The notes under the pieces are model-generated. The model did no database searches, was not told the DNA's origin, and saw only the letters and a program-made list of their open reading frames with translations. Below are positions 1 to 10,600 of a stretch of 64,000 nucleotides of DNA, piece by piece. Source of the stretch: Proteles cristata cristata (Eukaryota > Chordata > Mammalia > Carnivora > Hyaenidae); assembly GCA_017311185.1 (NCBI GenBank), contig JAESUZ010000962.1, positions 1-64,000 on the forward strand. Direction: 5' to 3'. Position numbers and translations under genes: made by a program. Position 1 is the first letter of the stretch, and each line of letters starts with the position of its first letter.

Positions 1-428
1 GTTTCCTGTCTCACGTTCAGGTCCTTTATCCATTTTGAGTTTATTTTTGTGCATGGTGTGAGAAAATGATCTAGTTCCATTCTTCTGCATGTTGCTGTCC
101 AGTTCTCCCAACACCATCTGTTAAAAAGGCTGTCTTTTTTCCATCAGATATTCTTTCCTGCTTTGTCAAAGATTAGTTGGCTGTATACTTTTGGGTCCAC
201 TTCTGAGTTCTCAATTCTGTTCCATTGGTCTATGTGTCTGTTTTGTGCCAATACCATGATGACAGCTTTGTAGTAGAGGCTAAAGTCTGGGATGGTGATC
301 CCTCCGTTTTGGTTTTATTTTTCAGGATTACTTTGGCTATTCGGGGTCTTTTGTGGTTCCATACAAATTTTTGGATAGTTTGTTCTAGTTTTGAGAAGTA
401 TGCTGGTGCAATTTTGATTGGAATTTAA
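1..428 (-). mobile_element. L1 ORF2 fragment, antisense, continues off the left edge
   Basis: The reverse complement reads as L1 ORF2 C-terminal sequence (for example [10 protein letters not shown] and CRRME). No TSD is visible because the left end is outside the window. It ends where a sense L1 begins. Confidence 0.85.
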
Positions 429-862
429 ACAGCATACTTCTAAACCAGGGGATCAAAGAAAAATCCAAAAGGAAATTAAAAAGTATCTCAAAACAAATGG
501 AAAGAGAACATTGAAAATATTGTGGGATGTAGCAAAAGCAGTTCTGAGGAAAGTTTGTAGCAATAAAAGCATATTATAAAAAATTAGATTTCAAACAAAC
601 AATATAACATTATATCTCAAGGAACTAGAAAAGGAACAAATGAAGCCCAAAGTTAGCAGAAGGAAGGAAATAATAAAGATCAGAATGGAAATAAATGAAA
701 TAGAGAACAGAAAATCCTTAGAAAGGATCAATGAAACTAAGAGCTGGTTCTACAAAAAGATAAAATTTATAAACCCTTAGCTAGACTAAAAAAAAAAAAG
801 TTAAAACTGAAAGAGAAGACATTACACCTGACACCACAGGAATACATAGGACCATGAGACTT

Positions 863-1093
863 CAGCTGACCTTTGAACAATTTGGGATTGAACTGTATAA
901 GTCCACTTATATGTGGATTTTTTTCAGTAAATACAGTACAATACTATAAATGTATTTTTCTTACGATCTTCTTAGCAACACTTAGTATGCTTCTGATCAA
1001 CACTAAGCTGTTAGTAGTCAAGTTTTTAGGGAATCAAAAGTTAACATCGGCGGGGGGCCGTGCCCTGATACCACATTGTTCAAGGCTCAACTG
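863..1093 (+). mobile_element. Tigger2-type nonautonomous DNA transposon (internal deletion)
   Basis: Ends CAGCTGACCTTTGAACA and TTGTTCAAGGCTCAACTG are imperfect terminal inverted repeats of the Tigger2 type. The flanking L1 reads GAGAC-TT on the left and TA-CTGTGAACAA on the right. This fits duplication of a TA target, with one copy mutated to TT at 861-862. Confidence 0.8.
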
Positions 1094-3628
1094 TACTGTG
1101 AACAATTCTATACCAATAAATTATGTAACTTAGAAGAAAGGGGTGCATTTCTAAAACCTACAACCTACCAAGACTGAATAGGAAGAAATAGAAAATCTGA
1201 GTAGACCAATAATGAGTAAAGAGATTGAATCCATAATCAAACTGCCAACACGGAAAATTCCAAGACCAAATGGCTTCACTGGAGAATTCTACCAAACATT
1301 TAAAGAATTGATACCAATTCCCCTCAAAATTTTCTAAAATATTAAGGAGGAGGGAAAACTTCTAAACTCATTTTGTGAGGCCAGCATTATGTTAATACCA
1401 AAACCAAATAAAGATACCACAAGAAAACTGTAGACCAGTATCCCTGATGAATATAGATGCAAAAATTCTCAACAAAATACTAGCAAACAATTCAAAAACA
1501 CATTAAAAGGATTATACACCATAACCAAGTAAAATTTATTACTGAGATGCAAGGATGATTCAACACACACACATCAATAAATTATATCACATCAATAAAG
1601 TGAAAAATAAAAATCATGGCATCATCTCAAAACATCATAGAAAAATATTTGATAAAATGTAGTATCCTTTCATGATAAAAATCCTGAACAGATTAGGTAT
1701 AGAAGAAATGCATCTCAACATAGCAAAAGCCGTTTATGACAGACTCACAGCTAACCTTAGACTCTGTGGAAAGAAATTGAAAGCACTTCCTTTAAGATCA
1801 AGAACAAGACCAGGACGCCTACTCTTATCACTCCTATTCAGTGTAGTACTGGATATCTTACTAGAGCACTTAGGCAAGATAAAGAAGGAAAATGCATCCA
1901 GATCAGAAAGGAAAAAGTAAAATTGTCACTATCTGCTGATGATATGATCTAATATATATAAAATCCTGAAGAGTCTGCCAGAAGCTGTCAATCATTGAAT
2001 TAATCAACAATTTCAATAAAGTGGTAAGATACGAAACCAACATACAGAAACCAATTGCATTCCTTTACACTAATGACTTTTTCTTTTCTGAAAAAGAAAG
2101 AAAACTGTCCTGTTCCCAGTGGCAGCAAAGACAATAAAATAGAAATAGATTTAGCCAAGGAGGTGGAAGATCTTTACCACAGAAACTACAAGACTTGGCT
2201 GGAAGAAATGGAAGAAGGCAGATTGAAAGACAACCCACGTTCATGGGTGGCAAGAATTAATTTTGTTACAATTGCCATACTACTCAACCCATCTATAGAT
2301 TTAATACAGTGCCAAGATTGTATTGCATCATCAATGCCAAAAGCATTGCCATCAATGTGCCATCATCAAAATGCCAAAAGCATTTTTCACAGCAATAGAC
2401 GAAGCAATCCTGAAATGTGTGTGGTATATCAAAAGACCCCTAATAGCCAGGGCTATCCTGATAAAAAAAGAACAAAGCTGGAAGTATCATGCTTCCAATT
2501 TCAGGCTATTATACAAAGCAACGTTATAAAAAAAAAAAATAGTTTGTTACTGGCACAAAAAGAGACACATTGACCAATGGAATGAATAGAGAGCCCAGAA
2601 TTAAATCCAAGCATATACAGCCAACACCCAGTAGTGAAAAGGATGGTCTCTTCAACAGGTGGTGCTGGGAAAACTGGATAAACACATGCTGAACAAAGAA
2701 ATTAGACCGCTGTCTCACACCACTCACAAAGATGAATTCAAAAAGAACCAAAGAGAAACCTAAGACTTGATACCATAAACTCCTAGAAGAAAATGTAGGC
2801 AAGAAACTCATCAATATTGGCCATGGCAATGATTTCTTGGACATGATGCCAAAAGCATCAACAACAAAAGCAAAAGCCAACAAATGAGACTGTATCAACT
2901 CAGAAGCTTCTGCACAGTAAAATGAAATGACAACCTACAGAATGGGAAATAATTTTGCAAATAGTGGATAAGAGTTTAATATCCAAAATATATAAAGATC
3001 TCATACAACTTGATGATAAAAAAATTAAGGAAAAATTTGATTAAGAAACTAAGTAGACATTTTCCAGAAAGGACATTAAAATGGCCAAATGGCACATGAA
3101 AAGATGCTCAGCGTCACTAGTCATCAGGGAAATGCAAAGCAAAACCACAATGAAATTTCATCTCATACCTGTTAGAATGTCTGTCATCAGGAAGACAAGA
3201 TAGCAGGTGCTGGCAAGAATGTGGTGGAAAGGTAACCCATATATATTGTAGGTAGGGATGTAAATTGGTCCAAGCACCATGGAAAACAATATGGAGGTTC
3301 CTCAAAAAATTAGAAATAGGTGGTACAATCCAGTCAGTCCATTTCTGGGAATAAACCCAAAGAAAACAAAAACAGGATTTCAGCAAGATGTCTGCACTCC
3401 CGGGTTTACCACAGCATTCATTACAGGAACCAAGATAGAGAAACAACCCAACTGCCTATCAACAGATGAATGGTTTAAAAAGATGTAGTACATATACGTA
3501 ATGGATTATTATGCAGCCATGAGAAAGGAAATCCTGCCATTTGTAACAAGGTGGATGGAGCTTGAGCACAGTATACTTACTAGGTGAGATACGTCCACTT
3601 ACTTGTGGAATCTGAAAAAGTCAAACCT

Positions 3629-3806
3629 GGGGCACCTGGGTAGCTCAGTCAGTGAAGCGTCCAGCCCAGGTCATGATCTCACAGTTCATGGGTTTAAGCC
3701 CTGTGTTGGGTTCCACATTGACAGTGTGGAGCCTGCTTACAATGTTGTCTGTCTCTCTCTCTCTCTCTCTCTCAAAATAAATAGACTTTCTTTAAAAAGG
3801 CTTTAA
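3629..3806 (+). mobile_element. CAN SINE (tRNA-Lys type, felid)
   Basis: GGGGCACCTGGGTAGCTCAG start, a short CT-repeat and an AAATA tail. It splits an L1 3' UTR. Somewhat shortened and diverged; no clear TSD. Confidence 0.85.
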
Positions 3807-4085
3807 AATAAAGCCCATAAAAAAGAGTAAAATGGTGGTTACCAGGAAAGGAGTAATGATAAGATTGGTGGTATTTAAGGGTGCAAACTTATAACAAGTA
3901 ATAAATAAGCCGTAGATTTCTAAGGCACAGTGCAAGGAGTATAGACAGTAATGCTATACACATAATGTGATGTGAAAGTATTACAAGGGCATTTATAGGA
4001 CAGCATATAGATATATCAAAGTAACACACTGTATACCTCAGACTTAACAAATGTTGCATGTCATATCTATTCAGTAAAAACAAAA

Positions 4086-4614
4086 AGTTGGACAGGTCTT
4101 AGATTGTCAGACCAGTAGCAGAGAACAGAATGGGTTGGAGTGGAAGATGAGGGCAGGAAGGTTGACGAGGTCTCTGTGATGGCTTAAATCCAGGTAGAAT
4201 TGAAATTGGGTAATGACTGGGTAGGGAATGTTGCAAAGAGAATCAGGCTCAGCAAATGAGTGGAAATGAGGGAGGAAGGAAGTAGAAGAGTCAAAGTTGC
4301 TTTGTTTTTAGAACCTTGTGTTGATGGGTTTAACTTGATAAAGTAAAAACTCCATTATTTCAAAATAGTTTCAAATGAAAACTAGCACCGAGGGAATTTC
4401 TACCTGTGTAATTGATAAGAAACTGTAAATTTTAAAGTTGAGAGCTCTCGGAAAAAAATACTAGGAAAACATATGCATTATTTCAGATAATGTTTTCACA
4501 GGTCATCAGGGAGTAAAGGAAATGACTTGTTTGCACAGAACACATTGGTAAGAGTTGTACAAAAATACCTTAAGACTTTCTTCTTCTTCTCTTCACCCTG
4601 TGAAATGTCTGTAG
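4086..4614. other. ENTPD4 intron, nonrepetitive
   Basis: No exon or recognisable repeat between the L1 end and the first exon; only a polypyrimidine tract before the acceptor at 4614. Confidence 0.6.
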
Positions 4615-4674
4615 GTGTGTATGCTTGGATCGGCATTAATTTTGTCCTTGGACGATTCGAACATATTGAAGATG
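4615..4674 (+). CDS. ENTPD4: ENTPD4 exon (apyrase conserved region 3)
   Basis: The acceptor is a CT-rich tract ending TGTAG and the donor is GATG|GTAAGT. The exon starts with the last two bases of a Gly codon and reads VYAWIGINFVLGRFEHIED, with the final Asp split into the next exon. YAWIGINFVLG is the family's third conserved region. The catalytic Glu normally sits just upstream, in the preceding exon, which is outside the window. Confidence 0.95.
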
Positions 4675-7600
4675 GTAAGTATCATGTTTCCAAATAATGT
4701 GTCTGACTGGAAATGATGGCTGTTCTGTCTAATCCAAGGATAGAAAAGGAGTGTGGTTTTGTGACACAGCTGAGTGTATTGGAGCAGAGAGGGGGGCTGC
4801 CATTTCACACCATTAACTTGACTTCAGGTGGGAGGAGTGGGCTGCGTTTGCCTAGGTAGGCTCGAAAGTCCCATGAAGACAAGAAACCCTCCACACACAA
4901 GGTCCCAGTTCCCTGGATTTGTTCTGTTCCAATGGCTGTTTCTTGTTCTTTGCAGACGAGGAGGCAGTTGTGGAGGTTAACATTCCTGGTAGCGAAAGTA
5001 GGGAAGCCATTCTCCGTAAAAGGACAGCCGGTATTCTCGACATGGGAGGCGTGTCAACCCAGATAGCATACGAAGTTCCCAAAACTGTAAGCTTTGCCTC
5101 CTCACAGCAGGTTATTATCTGTCAAATTTTCTTCCATTTGCTTTGGTTTTCCTTTAACATGTCTCCATCCATTTTGTTTTTTCTGAGTCTGAACACATCC
5201 TTACTATGCTTGCTGAGGTCCCACCTTCCCAACCCAGGAGAAAGGAGTCAGGAGGAAACCAGGCAAACCTCCGTTTGTGTTTGTTCATTGAAGTCGGCTG
5301 GTTTGTTTTCTGAACTTCAGAGTTTTCGTTTGGTATAAATGTCAGTTACATGCTTGAATTTTTGTTTGTATTTTCTCTTCAGTCACTTCTTTTCTCAACA
5401 GATACTATAAAACAATGTTAATAGCATCATATTTCTTAAGTTATATTGAGGAATGTACTTTTTTTTTTTAAGACTCAGCTTTTGACTTTTCTGGAAAGGA
5501 TTGAGGTTTGTATGCACTGCTTGCACATTTCTGAACTGTAGGTCTCCCCTGTTTTTCTCAGAGGCTTTCAGGGCTCTCTGTCACAGCCTGTAGTTTCCCA
5601 GTAGGCTGGGCAGCCTTGCGCAGTGAGAACCAGAAAGGTTTCCACATGTGTTCCTGAACTGCTACGGGTCTCTATGATTCTGTTTCCACTCAGCTGTAAA
5701 TTACCACCAAAGCCTGGTTTCCTGCACTTTCCCCTCACATATAGTGTAGTGGTTAAGAAGGCTGGAGTCTAGGCTCCTTCATCACGCTGGTTTCACTAGT
5801 TGTGTAACCTTATGCACATCGCTTAAGTTCTTTGAACTCGGTTCTTCATCTGTAAATGTGAATGCAGTTATCTCTCACACAGGGTTATTATAAAGTTGAA
5901 ATGCTGTAGTGCAGATAATATATCTAATGTACCACCAGGCACCTAGTGTTCACTCACTAAATGTTACTGGTATATTTATTAAGCTCTTAAGAAAAATGCT
6001 TTGTAAATTCAAGTATTATAATTTGTGTTTCCTACTTCTCATCCAGGCACGCCTCTAGAAACTGTTACACTCTCTTAAAAGTCATGTTTTCCCCCTCAAG
6101 ATAAAGCAAAAACAGACAACCAACATAGCAAGTTTGGAAAAAATACTAAAAAATCAGGGTGCATTTTCATGGATGCATCACCCCAAAAAAACCATGATTA
6201 TCATTTTGTATTTCTTTTCATTCATTTTTTTCCTATTTATAGTTTTTTAAAATATGGTTGTTTTAATATTACTGTTTATAAAATTTTGCATCCCTTGTTT
6301 AATAGGGTATAAGCATGTTCCTGCATAAAGTATTGATTACCATAATTAACTAACCCCCTTTGAAGTTATAGATTTAGATGACATTCAGTTTTATTCTTTC
6401 ACAGAATTCGCTGAGGTCATATTTGTGTATAGAGACTTTTCAGTGGTTAGAATTATTTCTAAAGCATAGGCTTCCATAGCAGGCTTTCTAGATTGGGGGA
6501 TATGAACTCTAGCGCTCATTTCCGGTTACAGAATGTAACAGTATCACAGATGTGCAGCATATCTGGAATTTCTTAAGTCAGAATTGTCATATTGAATTTG
6601 GATGGTTGCTTAGAAGGGTCCTCGGGAAAGTCAGAAGCAGAAACTTTTGCTACTTTTAGATGAGAATCTTTATAGATCCTTCTTTTTCACAGGAGGTGAT
6701 TGTTTTGGTATTGCTTAAAATATTAAAGTGTTTTATCCTTGCATCTGCAGGAAGAAGTCGCTAAGAACTTGTTAGCCGAATTTAACTTGGGGTGCGATGT
6801 TCACCAAACTGAGCATGTGTACCGGGTCTACGTGGCCACGTTTCTTGGGTTTGGTGGCAATGCTGCTCGACAGAGATATGAAGACCGAATATTTACCAAC
6901 ACCGTTCAAAAGAACAGGTAAAGCGCCTTCCACTTCTCAGCGTTCACTTTCATATCTCGGTCTCTACTTGTAGAAAACCACTCCGGGCAAAGCAGGGAGA
7001 CCTCAAGCAGCAGAAGTGTGTCAGCACCTTCACCTTCAACTCCCCTGCCAGCTGAGAAATGAAAGGGCACCGAGGTCCTGCCTTCAGCCTCAAATCCACA
7101 GCCCTCTGGGATAGAAGTTTCACTGTTAACATAGTAGAAACTTTGAGCCCTGGGTGATGTATTTTGCATTGCAGAGTCCTTGGGAAACTCAGCACCTGGG
7201 CTGCTGCACATGTCCTGGGGGCCAGCGGTATGTGACAATAAAATTGTCACCAATGACAGAAGGGAATTAAGTGATGTTCTGGTTGTGGTCTGGAAAAACA
7301 GCCTGTGCAGTTACTCAATGATTTAAACCATAGAGCAGGAAATTATTCAAGAGAAAGAAGTGATCCAGAAGTCTTAAATTAGTGGTTTTAAACAGTTTTA
7401 ACAGTGTAATTTTTTAAAATGAGTTTATGAAGAATTCTGGTATAGAAGATATACAGAACAAGAGCAATGCTCTATCAGTATAAGCTTACTTTATAAGCAT
7501 AAGTATATTGCAGTTATTTATTTGAAATTAGTTCATAAGAGCAGAGCTGTTTGGATGAATAAAAATATCTGAAACCTGGGGTTGTATAAAATATTCTATT

Positions 7601-10600
7601 AATTGCTATGCTTTGTTTTCTTTGTTTAGATGAGCAATTTTGAGGGGAAAAAAATCCTAATTCATAAAGATAAATGGTGGTATATAGTTCCTTCATCAGT
7701 TTAATCTTAGTAAGCCTGGAAAGGCCTGAACTTTAAGAATGGCCAAGTCAGGGGCACCTGGGTGGCTTAGTCGGTTAAGCGTCCGACTTTCGCTTGGGTC
7801 ATGATCTCTCGGTTCGTGGGTTCGAGCCCCGTGTCGGGCTCTGTGCTGTCAGCTCAGAGCCTTGGAGCCTGTTTCAGTCTGTGACTCCCTCTCTCTCTGA
7901 CCCTCCCCTGCTCACGCTGTCTCTCTCTCTCTCTCTCCTAGAAATAAATAAAACATTAAAAAAAAAAAAGAATGGCCAAGTCAGAGCCATTCAGTACCAT
8001 ACTTTCCAGAAATTCACGTATGTGAATAGGAAGAGCAATAAAAACTTATTTTTCTGCCCCAGACCTTAACTGAGTGGTGTTAGTTAAGAGATAGGTAGTC
8101 CTGGGGCACGTGGGTGGCTCAGTTGGTTAAGCATCTGACTTCAGCTTAGGACATGGTCTCGCAGTTTGTGAGTTTTGAGAGTCCCCAGCTGTGCTGACAG
8201 CTCAGAGCATGGAGCCTGCTTCAGATTCTGTGTCTCTCCCCCTTTCTCTGCCCCTCTCATGCTCATGCTCTGTCTCTTTCTGTCTCTCAATAATAAAAAC
8301 ATTTAAAAAAATTTTTTTAAAGGAGAGAGAGAGTAAAAAAAAAAGATGGGCAGTCCCAAGGCACATGGGGGCTCAGTCAGTTAAGCACCTGACTCTTGGT
8401 TTCAGCTCAGGTCATGATCTCATGGCTTTGTGGGTTCCTGCCCCACATTAGGCTCTGTGCTGACAGTGCAGAGCCTACTTGGGATTCTCTCTCTCCCTCT
8501 CCACCCCTCCCCCACTCACACTATCTCTGTCTCAAAAATAAATAAATAAACTTAAAAAAGAGAGAGAGATGGGTAGTCCCATACTTTCTTTTTAAACATG
8601 GTGTATTACACAGTACATTTTGGTATAATTATTTTCTATAATAGTCCTAAAATAGAAATATTTTATAAGTGATTTTGAATTTTAATGTTTATTTATTTTT
8701 GAGAGAGAGAGCATGAGCCAGAGAAAGCCAGAAACAGGGCAATAGAGGATCCAAAGCAGGCTCTGCAGTGAACGCAGAGCCTGATGCAGGGCTTAAGCTC
8801 ACAAACCATGAGATCATGACCTGAGCTGAAATCAAGAGTTGGCCACTTAGCCAACTAAGCCACCCAGGTACCCCATGAATTAGAATTGGAGAAACATCTT
8901 CTGCAATGTTAATTTTCACTAATTGATGTTAATGTGAGGAAACTTGTATAATGGACAATTCAGTGGTACTTTTTAATTTAGATGTAGGGCAACTAAAAAC
9001 AGTAGTGTTGAAGTACATTTCACTATTCTTGGACTCTGATAATTACTAGAAATGTTAGTCATCACTTTTTGCACATGAATTGAGCCTTGAAATGCATCGA
9101 TATTTCTTTGCCATTAGTAGCAATTGAGTTTTAAAAATTAGATATTTTTATTTAATGGCAAAGACCTTAATATTTTATATTCAAGTCCATTTTGAGTTGA
9201 CCTGAGTTTAGGAGTAACAGACCTGTCAGTTGAGTGGCAGTCTCCTAGTACGGAAACACCTTTTTGGCCCATGTGATGTCACGGTATCAAACTCTAATGT
9301 GGGTCCAGTTGTTGTAAACTGTTTCGTGTTCCTCACTGCGTAGTGGTGACTAGCGGGAAGTACACGTAATGGGGTGACAGATCTTAGCGCAGGGAAATTT
9401 CACTGCAAAGTCAATAAGCGCAGTTCATTTCAGTAGACAGTTAAGATTTCCATGGAACTTCTCAGAGCCTGTAGTGTGATAGAAACTCTCTTATCTACAG
9501 CAATTGGGACCAACAGTTGATTGATTTTTAAAAATCAGTTAAAACGTGGGCACCTGGGTGGCTCAGTCAGTTGAGCATTCGACTTCAGCTCAGGTCATTA
9601 TCTTGCAGTTGGTGAATTAGAACCCCGTGTGCTGACAGCTCGGAGCCTGGAGCCTGCTTCAGATTCTGGGTCTACCTCTCTCTCAGCCCATCCCCTGCTC
9701 GCACTCTGTCTCTCTCTGTCTGTCTGTCTCTCTTTCTTTCAAAAATGAACAAACTTTAAAATAAAATAGTTAAGGGGCACCTGGGTGGCTTAGTCGGTTA
9801 AGCGTCCGACTTTCGCTTAGGTCATGATCTCGCGGTTCGTGGGTTCGAGCCCCGCGTCGGGCTCTGTGCTGACTGCCAGCTCAGAGCCTGGAGCCTGTTT
9901 CAGTCTGTGACTCCTCTCTCTGACCCTCCCCTGCTCACGCTGTCTCTCTCTCTCTCTCTCCTAGAAATAAAAAATTAAAAAAAAACAGTTAAAACAGAGG
10001 ATCAAAACTGAATCAAACCACAGGCATCTTGTTTTAATTCACATGTTCATTTTCCAGTCTTTTGCCGTGGACTCAGGTCTCTTCTTAGGCTACACCTGTC
10101 ATCTCTCTGCGTGCACTGCACCTACTCATCTTGGTGTCATTTTGGCTTCTTTAAAGATTACCAAGGGCTTAACAGACATTTGTAAAAGAATTTTGGCTTT
10201 TCAGAGTTTCTCAATTTTTTTTAAACCATGCTAATACTGAACTTGACAGCAGTTTTCGAGTAACTTGCCTTTATCGTGTTTTTCTAAGACCTCTAACCTG
10301 GCTTGCACGGGGCCAGTTACTTCTGTCCTCATCTCTGTATGGTTACACTCGCAAGCAGTAGTGGTGGAACAGGGTTGGAAATAACGCAGTTGGTAGGCAT
10401 CCCGCTGCAGTGAACTTGAGACTGCGAGGAGCTCCGGAACCACAGGCACCCGGGCCGAGAGTACCAGGCCGTGTGCCAGGGTCAGAAAGCACTGGTAATC
10501 CGACCAGGTAGCTGTTTTGCTGGACCCTGTTCCAGCGTCTGTGCAGGTATCTGCTGTATCTGCGCGTGTGGTTGGATGGTGATTCTCCAAGAGGGGCTAG

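Larger units (their letters stand above)
429..4085 (+). mobile_element. old L1 (ORF2 middle to 3' UTR), broken by stops and two insertions
   Basis: Sense L1 ORF2 with many stops and frameshifts, then a 3' UTR of the old type (GGGTGCAAACTTATAACAAG) ending near TATTCAGTAAAAACAAAAAG. A Tigger2 element (863-1093) and a CAN SINE (3629-3806) split it. It lies inside an ENTPD4 intron, in the gene's orientation. Confidence 0.85.

Noticed and set aside
2055..2573. 172-residue plus-strand frame
   Set aside because: It lies inside a decayed L1 ORF2 with frameshifts; not a host gene.
4086..4614. an additional upstream ENTPD4 exon
   Set aside because: No acceptor/donor pair with a matching frame ending in the Glu-Glu-G needed before the exon at 4615.
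7752..7860. tRNA gene candidates from intact pol III boxes in SINEs
   Set aside because: The boxes belong to CAN SINEs with A-tails and target duplications; these are retroposons, not tRNA genes.
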